Source of the DNA: Setomelanomma holmii
Lineage: Eukaryota; Ascomycota; Dothideomycetes; Pleosporales; Phaeosphaeriaceae
NCBI GenBank assembly: GCA_010015745.1
Contig: ML978199.1
Location: forward strand, 1 to 46,809
DNA: 46,809 nucleotides
Direction: 5' to 3'
The translations under genes were made by a program, and so were the position numbers. The notes beneath the pieces were generated by a model. It saw nothing but the letters and a program-made list of their open reading frames with translations, was not told the DNA's origin and searched no databases. How positions within the stretch are numbered: the first letter of the stretch is position 1; the number at the start of each line of letters is the position of its first letter. This document shows positions 20,719 through 30,871 of the stretch, one piece after another.

Positions 20719-22033
20719 CTACGTGCTGCACCCAACCCCGGTACTAACAATCATACCCCACCCCTGCCCCTCAACACTCACACATTGCAAAATTTCAAAG
20801 TCCTGGCACCACGTCTTCTCCAACACCGCCTTATCACACCTATCCCCGATATCTCGCTTCGCAGGCTTCGTGACCTGCGGCTTCGGCACACCCGGGATTT
20901 CTGGCTTCGGGATTTCTGGCTTGGCCGGTACGTTGATATCGGGCTTCCATCCTCTGACCTCAACTTCGCGTGGGACGGATGGCTTAGGTGGGGTTGGTGG
21001 CGTGGGGATTACCGGCTTGGGGATCACGGGTGCAACGGGCGGGATGATAACCGGTGGGATGATGGGGTTCTTTTGTGCATCTGCACTGCGTTTCGTGTTG
21101 CAACTTCCGCCTGTGGGCTCGATGCGGTTGTTCTCGGTGCAAGTGTAGATCTGGTAGTCCTGGCACCACACGAAGCCAACGAAGCCGCATGGGTCACCGA
21201 CATCACGCCTGCCAATGGACACGTCTGGTTCAGGGATATTGGGCTTTGGGATCTCGGGTGGAGACGGGATATTGATGTCTGGCTTCCAGCCGCGCTTGTC
21301 GAAGGGCTTAGGTGGGACGGGGATGACTGGCTTTGGGACGACTGGAGGCATGGGCGGGACAATTACTGGTGGAATGATCGGGTTTCTTTGAGTATCACGC
21401 TTGCTGGCGGCGACTGGCGGAGTGGGAATCACTGGCTTGGGGATGTTAGGTTTGGGGATGATTGGAAGCGTGGGGATGGTAATGTCTGGCTTCCAACCAC
21501 GTTCCTCGACCTCGACAGAGCGCTTAGTGCTGCAGCCAGCGCCAGTGGGTGTGATGCGGTACTCGGAGCAGGTGAGAACCTGGTAGTCCTGGCACCACGT
21601 AACTCCTGAAAATTGTCAACCTTGGTTCCGCCTCACATGTTTACAATGACTTACCTATCTTGTTGCAATAGTCGCCAACACCACGCTTAGAAGCGCACGT
21701 CTTGTGCGTGCTCTTCACCCGACCCTGATCGACGAATGGAACCTTCTTGCAGGTCAAAATCTCGCCATCGTTGCACCATTCTTCGCCGTAGTTGAAGCAC
21801 TTGTCGAACTTCTCGGTTTTGCGCTTCGAAGAGCAAGTCTTGTGTGTGCTCTTGACCCAGCCTTGATCGGTGAACGGCACTTGCTTGCAAGTCAAGACCT
21901 CGCCATCATTGCACCACTCGTCGCCAAAGTTGGTACACTCGTCGAACTTGTTGGTTTGCCGCTTCTCGTCAATTGGAAGGGCAGAGGCTGTCAAGCCAAG
22001 GGCGGCGATGGCGGTGAAGGTAGAGATGCGCAT
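20719..22033 (-). CDS. Secreted five-module cysteine-rich protein with Kex2 sites
   Basis: Two exons, 21655-22033 and 20719-21605, separated by a 49-bp intron (gtaagt...ttcag), give 421 residues. MRISTFTAIAALGLTASALP is a signal peptide, followed by a pro-site KR at 24-25. Five modules share C-x(7-9)-C-x7-C-x(11-17)-C with the first spacer ending in Trp, so that WC is followed by N/Q-D. Their cysteines are at 33/41/49/67, 79/87/95/113, 123/131/139/151, 266/274/282/295 and 383/393/401/419. Modules 1 and 2 are near copies; 3, 4 and 5 form a second type. KR dipeptides follow modules 1-4 and occur in the linkers (70, 116, 154, 195, 230, 298, 376), with RR at 259. Proline-rich linkers separate modules 3/4/5 and carry GWKPDI three times. 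Kex2 cleavage would release separate peptides; the role (effector, antimicrobial or wall protein) is unknown. Confidence 0.85.
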
Positions 22034-22108
22034 TGCTATCAAGGTGTCAATGTGCTTGCTGCTGGAGCGCCGTGTGAGTGATGTCGTTTCTGACAGTCAT
22101 TGTACTCC

Positions 22109-22115
22109 TTATATA
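22109..22115 (-). promoter_or_regulatory. TATA box of the cysteine-rich secreted protein gene
   Basis: On the minus strand the sequence reads tatataa, 76 bp before ATG 22033. This supports that ATG as the start and suggests strongly regulated transcription. Confidence 0.55.
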
Positions 22116-23455
22116 CCAGGTGGATGCCGAGAAAACTTGGAGGCTATGCTGTCACTGTCGATGGGCTTCCCGCCTTGCAGCTTCACGAAACCTGTGCAAC
22201 TTGGCGTCAACATCCGGTTGCGGGCCTCCAGGCAGTGAAGGGGAAGCTCTCGATGACGATCAGAAGTCGGTCGATCGACCATCGCAAATGCTCTGTTCCG
22301 CTCCGTCCGGTTGTGCTCCTCCTTCTCCGCTGCCGCTAGCTGTCAGGCTACACACTACATGAAACAAACGTTATTGGCTCGTATATGCTAGGGTACCAGA
22401 AAGGTTAAGGAGTCGGCATATGCCAAGAGTTTTGTGTGATATGAGCTGGAGCTTGACAGGCAGCATTGCGAATCCTTACAAAGGATCGTCCGCCATAGCG
22501 AACGGACGAGGCGCAAAGTCGCTCGGTCAATGGACGTTTCAAGATGACTCTGGCCCGTAGCTGCTTCATCTGTGGTCTCCGGTGCTGCTTGGTACCTAAG
22601 AGGCTGAGTGTCCGACGAGCGTCATGATGAGGAAAGCCGATGTACAAGCCCGAGTCACGTGGGCGAGAAATACTGTCAACCCGCATCTTTGATCTCTTTC
22701 TTACTGAAACCCCTACCTTCCAGCAGTCATTATACCGGACTCTTGGCTTCAAATTTGCCAGTGTGTGGCCACGTACATATACAAGAATCGTTACAGCTGG
22801 ATCCTATACCTCGCGAAATCGGCGAGAGGCGTTTAGTTGCGTGGATATTGAGTAGGTGAGTCGGCGCGTACGATAGTCTGTGATGCTAAGCATGCATTGC
22901 ACCTTAGAGTTGCAAATGTTCGAGGCCGCCTTCAGCCTAAGCAGCGTTCTACTAGCCCGTTCGTGGTGCACGCAAAAAGGCGTCAACGCACACAATACTG
23001 GGATATTGTTCTTGTGACCAGACGCTAAACACAACTTTCTGTCATCGAAAAGTACCTCATAAGGCCAGTCGAAAACTGGATACATTGCCCTTAAGGAAAT
23101 CGAGAAGGGCTTTGAAGACGGTGGAAGTTTTGAGTGCGACACGAAAACACGTGGTCTCCCGAGGATCGATGCTAATGATGCAGGTCCGAGAAGCGAAGGA
23201 CCAGGGCAGGGGCCATCCACTAGGCCGCCCCGCAGCCCGTTTGGGGGTCGCTCAGGGCTGGCTGACGCTGCAACACCTCGAGAGCAACAATCTCTGGCCA
23301 GCGGCCCCTGACCGCATGCCACGCTTTCCATAATTAGGTTCGCAGTTACTGAATTCATTCGCGACATCAAATATTCTCACAATTCCCATGAGGGTTCAAT
23401 AGCGACTCCCCGCGTGTTTGAAGAGCTCTTTGCGATCTCTGGTGCATCAGGCATC
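22116..23455. other. Divergent intergenic region
   Basis: About 1.3 kb between two divergent genes. The minus-strand frame at 22804-23370 (188 codons) has no domain, biased composition or splice context and is taken as chance. No other element recognised. Confidence 0.4.
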
Positions 23456-25028
23456 ATGGCCAGGACGGCGAGCGCGACGGTAGGCGGCGTCTCGATGAAG
23501 CATCTTTCTCTAGTCACCGTACGCGATCATGGGAATCAGAGGGACCACATAGCTGACCGGACGTAGCTTACGTTCCAAAATTCGGCTCTAATATTGGTAT
23601 GATACGACATTCGCTACAAGCCTACCATGATTACCTCCACCATGCCCTCTCGTGACCGTCTTCACGCGCAAGATAATTCCGATTGGAAACGACACGATGC
23701 AGAGGCCCTTTCGGGAATAGAGCGCTGGCTGACAAGGCCAGATAATGCACTATTCCCGCGTAATGCCGTTGGTGAATGGACAACGATATCATACCAGCAC
23801 AAGCGTGTTCTTGAACGAGGTTATCAAGCTAGGCATCAGCTTGACCATGGTACGCTTCATGAACTGCCTAGCAATTCTCGACTGACGCTGTGCAAAGGCA
23901 TTGTTCGAGATGTCGCAGAATCTACCCTCGAACACCACACTCGCTACCCTCTTCTCCATCCTCGCGAAAGCCATACTTAGCAACGAGAGCTGGAAGCTCG
24001 GGATCCCCGCTATTCTATACACCATACAGAATACCTTGCAATACGTGGCTGTCAGCAACCTCGATGCTGCTACATTTCAGGTCACATACCAACTCAAAAT
24101 TCTCACGACGGCCATCTTCAGCGTCCTCATGCTGGGCAGATCGTTGTCGTCGCGAAAATGGATATCCCTCCTGCTTCTAATCGTTGGCGTATCGATCATA
24201 CAAGTACCTCAGAATGCGTCAGCACCGGCTTCGTCCGAGGCGAAAGCATGGCCACGTACATTCGAAGAGCTGCGCAAGCTTGGCAGTATTGCAGCCCACA
24301 GACTCGCACGCTCCGCATCATATGAAGGTATCGATGCTGATAGTGCCGCATCGGCTACTCATATGAACAGTCGCATTGGGCTTCTGGCTGTCATCTCCGC
24401 ATGCGCGCTCTCAGGTCTTGCTGGTGTTACTTTCGAGAAGATTTTGAAAAATTCCAGCTCCGCGAAAGACACAACTTTGTGGGTTCGCAACTGCCAGCTC
24501 TCATTCTGGTCGCTCTTCCCCTCGCTCTTTCTTGGGGTAATCTGGAACGAAGGTGAGGCAATTGCGCAGACCGGCTTCTTTGCTGGTTATAACTGGGTGG
24601 TGTGGCTAGCTATTCTGTTCCAGGCTGCAGGAGGCGTGATTGTTGCACTAGTCATCAACTATGCCGACAACATCGCGAAAAATTTTGCGACCAGTGTAAG
24701 CATTGTCTTGAGTTGCATTGCGAGCGCGTACTTCTTCGACTTCAAGGTAACACCATCGGTAAGTGTTGGCCCTTTTCCCGGCAGTCGCAAGATCTAGTGC
24801 TCATTCAAACAGTTCTTTATCGGTACATGCGTTGTGCTGTCAGCAACGTATCTCTACACCAAGCCAGATCGGGCCGCAGCGCAGTCACAAGTGCATTTTG
24901 CAAGCCTCGAGAAGACTGTTAGCTCACCTGCGTTGCACTACAGAGATGCGTCACTAAAAAGGTCGCATGGTCCGATACCAGGAACGCCAACACTAGATCG
25001 AGGGTTTCAGTCAAAACGAGATGCCTGA
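23456..25028 (+). CDS. Golgi UDP-galactose-type nucleotide-sugar transporter
   Basis: This is a SLC35A/Gms1-family antiporter that would bring UDP-galactose or a related nucleotide sugar into the Golgi for glycosylation. Five exons with matching phases: 23456-23518, 23567-23596, 23742-23849, 23898-24758 and 24813-25028, introns 48, 145, 48 and 54 bp, giving 425 residues. The first exons give VSMKHLSLVT, LTFQNSALIL and IMHYSRVMP, then RYHTSTSVFLNEVIKL, all typical of the family's first two helices. Exon 4 holds the signature NTLQYVAVSNLDAATFQVTY and about six further membrane helices, plus a Ser/Ala-rich insert. The last exon gives FFIGTCVVLSATYLYTKPD and a polar cytosolic tail. Substrate specificity cannot be settled from sequence alone; UDP-galactose is the best family-level guess. 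Confidence 0.9.
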
Positions 25029-25345
25029 CACGAGTGCAAGGTCTTGTGCTTTTGGCGTTGCCATGATACCCACGGCAAGATCACAGTCAGTAGATACAAA
25101 AATGCTTTATTCATAAGCAGATCATAGAACTTCCGGATAGAAACGGCTTTATCATCGCACAGGCGAGTCTTCGAGTGAGGTCGCGGTGACGCGTTGGGAT
25201 GCGACTTCCTTCTCCGTGGCTTCCTTCAAATCTGAACATCTCTCACCTTATCCACCAACTCGCCACACCTGACATTGCAGCTTTGCTCCTTTTCTCCTGC
25301 ACCTCAAACGCATCTCATAGATTTGAAGCTGCGAAAGTGCCTGTC
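25029..25345. other. Intergenic, HFM1 promoter
   Basis: About 320 bp between two tandem plus-strand genes. The segment before ATG 25346 is C/T-rich. No clear TATA or other motif seen. Confidence 0.35.
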
Positions 25346-28300
25346 ATGGACGACGATGCCTATCACCAACTTGAAAGCCAACTCGTCGACCGTTCGCGCT
25401 TGCCCATCTTGCAGCCCCAGTTCAGGCAATCCACCAGGCCAGCGCCTGCGCGAGACCGGTATCGAGCTTCACAGTACCAAGGTGCCGTGTATGATGATGT
25501 CGAAGACCATGATCTATACGAACGCGACGACCGCTTGCGGTACGATTCCTTTGGTATGCATCGCTGCCCACCTCATTGAACGCTGGCTGATTCCCCAAAG
25601 ACGAACGAGTCTTACAGCATTCGTACCCAGACCAGCAGCAACAAGCTGAACAAGGAAGGGACCGACTATCGCTTGCCCCAGCGCCATCGAAGTTCTACAG
25701 CAATGTAGCGCAATCGCAATCGGAAGTCTCTTACCAGCCACGTGACTTTGAGGTGTACGACGACAGCGGTGAGTTGATCGACGGTTGTGGCAGGCACGCT
25801 GCTAACGCGTTGGCAAGCGCGATATCGAGAAGAGCCTGAACCAACGATCCACCATCAGCTGAGTAGGTCTACACGCATTTTGTTTGTGTATCTCGCTAAC
25901 AGTTTAAAGGTCGGTTCGCATACAATGCCAAACATCCGCTCGAACCGAGCTCAGATGCTCAGCTTGGACTGTCTTCATCCCCTGCTCTCAGAGCTGACCA
26001 GCGCCGTGCTGAGCACAGTGTCGATACCATCGCCCATCATAGCTCGAGGGCGCGACTGTTGGAAAACGAGCGACAGTATGCCCGAGGACACCAGTCCACC
26101 AGCGCAGGGCGGACCTATCAGGGCTTTACCAAGCCGGAGCCACAAGAAATCGACCCAAGCCAGGTCGTGCGCAATGTTTCGATGCATCATAAAGCTCCCG
26201 CAGACATGCAAATCGATACAGCCAGACCGCAGCCCCGAGCCATGAACCTACCCCATGCTCCTCCAATGTGTCAAGGTATTCGACTAGTCCCAGTCTCGAC
26301 GTTGCCAGATCGCCTTCGCACCGTGTTCCCATATCCCGCTTTCAATGCCGTGCAGTCGAAGTGCTTCGACTCTGTATTCAGATCAGACGACAACTTCGTA
26401 CTTTCCTCGCCGACCGGAAGTGGCAAGACTGTTATCTTAGAGCTTGCGATTTGTCGAGCCATAGCGACGAATACAACTGGTCAGTACAAGATCGTCTACC
26501 AGGCACCCACCAAAGCGCTTTGCTCCGAGCGTCAACGCGACTGGGCGGCCAAGTTCACTCCTCTAGGCCTCAAGTGTGTCGAGTTGACCGGCGACAGTGA
26601 TGCCTCCGATGTGCGTAACGTCCAGAGCGCAAACATCATCGTTACAACCCCCGAGAAGTGGGATAGCATTACTAGGAAGTGGAAGGACCACGAGAAGCTG
26701 ATGCGACTCATCAAGGTGTTCTTGATCGATGAGGTCCATATTCTCAAGGAGGATCGTGGCGCCGTGCTGGAGGCTGTGGTCTCTCGAATGAAGTCCATTG
26801 GCACGGACGTCCGCTTCGTCGCTTTGTCGGCGACAGTGCCAAACTTGCACGACGTCGCGACTTGGCTCGGTAGGAGTCCAGCGGAGCCCTGCGAGCCCGC
26901 AGCGGAAGAAAAGTTCGGAGAAGAGTTCCGTCCCGTCAAGCTTCGAAAGCATGTTTGCGGTTACTCGTCGCAAGCCAGCAATGATTTCGGGTTTGAAAAG
27001 GTGCTTGATGCGAAGCTTACCGCGGTCGTTTCCAAATACTCAGAAGGCAAGCCAATTATGGTCTTCTGCGCAACCCGAGCCTCCTGTCTGAATACAGCCA
27101 AAATTCTCGCCAACTGGTGGATGTCAAGACAAGTGAATGATCGGAAGTGGCAGCCTCCTACAAAGCAGCTTTCGATCCGTAATAAAGACCTCCGTGATAC
27201 AGTTGGCTCTGGGGTCGCTTTCCACCACGCAGGTCTCGATCTCGACGACAGGACCCAAGTCGAGAAAGGCTTCCTGGGTGGCGACATCAATGTTATCTGC
27301 TGTACGTCTACACTTGCAGTGGGCGTCAATTTACCATGTCACTTAGTCGTCGTCAAGAACACCATGACATATACGAACGAGGGTCTACATGAGTATGCCG
27401 ACCTGGAAATGATGCAAATGCTTGGCCGCGCAGGCCGACCTCAATTTGACGACTCAGCTGTTGCAGTCATCATGACCAGACAAACCAAGGTTCGGCATTA
27501 CGAGATGATGGTCACTGGCCAGGAACTGCTCGAAAGCAAGCTTCATTTAAATTTGATTGACCACATAAACGCGGAGATCGGCCTAGGCACTATTCGCGAC
27601 CTCGCATCGGCCAGGAAGTGGCTCACGGGTACATTTCTGTATGTCAGACTTGAGCAGAACCCCTCGCACTACAAGATCGAGGGAAAGTATCTTGAGCGAT
27701 ATGTCGACGAACACGCCAACGCCATATGCTCTCGCGATATTGCACTTCTCAAAGAACATAATCTTGTCTTTGGCGACGAGAATATCCGATGCACGGAGTT
27801 CGGACATGCCATGGCACGGTACTATGTACACTTCGAGACCATGAAGGTTTTCATGGGCATTCAAACAAAGGCAACTCCCTCGGAGATTGTAAGTCATGCC
27901 ACTGAGCCTGGACTGAAGCAATGCTGATCATTCGTCCACAGCTCTCTGCTATTGCTCAAGCCTCTGACTTCAACCAACTTCGTTTTCGAGCTGGTGAAAA
28001 GACGTTCTATAAGACGCTCAACAAGTCTCCCTCCACCAGATTCTCGATCCCTGTCAACCTAGATCTGCCAGCGCACAAAGTCTCCTTGATCATACAAGCC
28101 ATTCTTGGCGCAGCCGACATCTCATGGGACGGTGAAAATGCCAAGTTCAGGTCACAGTTCACGACTGAGACAGCGATTGTGTTCAAGAAAATCAGCAGCT
28201 TGATCCGGTGCATCATTGACTGTCAGATCTATCTAGGCGACTCGGTCAGTATTCACAGCGCACTGATGCTCGAACGAAGCCTCGGCTCAAGAGTTTGGGA

Positions 28301-30493
28301 CGATAGTCCGCTGCAAATGAAGCAGATTGATGGTATCGGCCCTATCGCTGTACGCAAGCTCGTCAACGCCGGTGTTAGGAGTATGGAGGATTTGGAGGGC
28401 TGCGATGCACGTCGCATTGAGACTCTCCTCAGTAGGAACCCGCCATTCGGTATGAAAGTGCTTGAGCTTGCTAGGACATTCCCGAAGCTGCGCGTGTCAC
28501 TCCACGCGCAGCCATCTTCCGTGAGTCAAGCCCGATTGCGTGTTAGCACCGACTGACACTACTGCAGGTCACAAAATGTCCTGAGGGTGTCAAGATCCAA
28601 GTCAAAGCAGATATAGGCTTCAACAACGAGAAGCCACCTCAATGCTTTGCAGGGAAGCCCGTGTACGTTTGTGTTCTTGCCGAGACCTCGGATGGGCGTA
28701 AGATACACTTTGCCAGAATAAGGTATGACGCTCGTTCGTCGTAATAGCTTCTGTCTAACTTGAATAAGCGGTATGAAGCTGGGGCCTGGCCAGAGTCTGA
28801 TCTTCCCGGCCCTCTTGACGAGCGTAGATCAGTGCATCAATTGTTATGTCATGTGCGACAGCATTGGTGAGTGATTTGATTCATGTTGCGAGATGGTGGC
28901 TGACCCAAAGCAGCTGGCAGCTTGCGTGGTGCGACCGTCAAGCCTCAAATTGTGCCTTTCATGTTTCCTGCCCTCAAGGCCCCAGGGATCAATCTGCCTC
29001 AGCGTTCGAATACTTCGAAACGTAGAGCTGAGCCAGTCAAACCAGCGCGCAAACGATCGACCACCAGCGATGACTTCGGTGATGACGAGATCGATGATGA
29101 TGCTCTCGTCAAGGCGTCCTTTGGTGACTTCGACTTCGAGCATATTGAAAACTTTGCCAACCCCACAGACGCTGTCACCCGCAAGAACAAATCCAACCAC
29201 ACCAAAGGTCAAGATGCGTCAGCCGCTCTTCAGGCCTCGAATAATGTTGAAGATGAGCCGTTACAGCTGGCGACTGGAAAGTGGGCTTGCAATCATCCGT
29301 GCAAAGACAAACAGGCTTGCAAACATTTGTGCTGCAAAGAAGGAATGGACAAGCCTTCAAAGAAGACAGCCAAGGCAAAACGCAGGCCGTCCGCCGACGA
29401 AAACATGTACAATGTGCCGAGTGCAAGCACACAAAGGCCTAAGCAGACTCAGAGCAAGCTTCAACTCACCACTTCAAAGCGCAAGTTCTCATCTGCGGTC
29501 GAGGAACTAGACTTAACACAGCAAGAGAAGAAGCAAAGGGCCAACTATGCAAAGAACGGACCTAAGAATTACCGCGAACTCCACCAACTGCACAAGACTA
29601 TTCAGAAGAAAGACCCGCCTCTGACCCTCCTTTCTGTCATGCACAAGAAACCAGCATACTGCTACTCTCAGGGCGGCGGGCATAATCTATCATTCATGCC
29701 GCAGCCTACGGGAAAACGTCCTGGGACATCGAGCGACTACGGCGACATACAACTGGATGAACTCTCATCGCACTTGGAGTCATCGCCTTACCAGTACGAT
29801 CCAATCCACATGAACAGCCTGGAAGATGCCAATCAAGTCTTCGACCATCGTGTCCACGCTGCCGATGACTGTCGTGCTTCAGACAAGTTCGGTGACGACG
29901 ACTCACTCCTAGGTGACGCCATGGTTGGACTCGCGGACTCGCAGGGCCTGCAGGATCTGAACGCCACGCAAGAACACGCTGCACATTGTCTACGGCGTGA
30001 CCTGGACATGGACTTCGAGGCTGCTTTCATGGACGAGGACTTGCCCTTCGACCTGGACATGCACGAAGAGGCTATGGCGAGCACTCCGCAGGCTCTCCGC
30101 GACGAGGAAGAAAATAGAATACGTAACGCACGCAGATGTGAATTACCTGCGCCGTACAACTCGTATGAACAGCCCAACGACCTCAAACCTGTAAGAACCC
30201 TCCTTCGACCGGACAAGTCGATCTCGAACAAAATCAATCACGCAGCTGCGCCATCACGTCAACCTGCCAACAAAATCCCCCAGTCTCAGCAAGAGAATAC
30301 GAACATTGATGTCGACGTCCTCGACCTAACCGACGCATTCGACGACGACGACGACGACGACACCATGTCAGATCAGATGCAACCATCAGCGCAGAAGCAG
30401 GACCAAAAGAACGAGCACGTGGCAGAGGTATACAAAGATCTCGAACCATGGCTATTCAAGGAATTTGGGGATATTGTGGAACTTGTGGAGTGA
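25346..30493 (+). CDS. HFM1: Meiotic ATP-dependent DNA helicase HFM1/MER3
   Basis: This is a 3'-5' DNA helicase that stabilises recombination intermediates and promotes meiotic crossovers. Eight exons with consistent phases: 25346-25553, 25601-25768, 25818-25862, 25910-27888, 27942-28520, 28568-28722, 28769-28866 and 28914-30493; all introns are 46-53 bp. The product is about 1603 residues, longer than yeast Mer3. After a disordered N-terminus come motif I SPTGSGKT (about 307-314), DEVH (about 414-417), the SAT motif, and the C-terminal RecA lobe with QMLGRAGRPQFD. A Sec63-like domain follows with a helix-hairpin-helix-type IDGIGPIAVRKLVNAG. A Cys/His cluster (CNHPCKDKQACKHLCC, about 1200) matches the zinc finger of HFM1 proteins. 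The tail is acidic, including an Asp run from a gac repeat. The gene looks intact, suggesting a retained sexual cycle. Confidence 0.95.
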
Positions 30494-30871
30494 CCAGGTG
30501 CTGTAGGCATGTCATACCTCACACAATGTGTGTGCGTGTGTGTAATACATGTCATCCTCGACTCCAAGCCAACGTTTGACGATGTGTCTATAAGTGCGTA
30601 CGTTTGTATGTGCGTGGTGCGAGAACAATCAAAGTGGCATGCATAAAAGATGAATGGGCAGATGTGAAAACCCGCAAAGTTTAACAAAATGAACCAAGAT
30701 CAAATATAACGCCCGAAATGCTATAATACATACACATGTACATCCTCCCGATCCTCCCTGCCATGACATTTTTGTACCACTAACAGACAAACAAATGAAA
30801 TACGGCGAAACATAGACATGCATCTCCGCAAATTTCTCCCTTCATCACCACCTCTCTTCAAGACTGTTTGT
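30494..30871. other. Convergent 3' intergenic region
   Basis: About 380 bp between the converging ends of HFM1 and MLP1. It contains a short tg/tgcg microsatellite around 30526-30544. No gene seen. Confidence 0.45.

Noticed and set aside
22804..23370. 188-codon minus-strand frame in the divergent intergenic region
   Set aside because: Composition is not protein-like, and its upstream end approaches the first exon of the transporter gene at 23456; no homology recognised.
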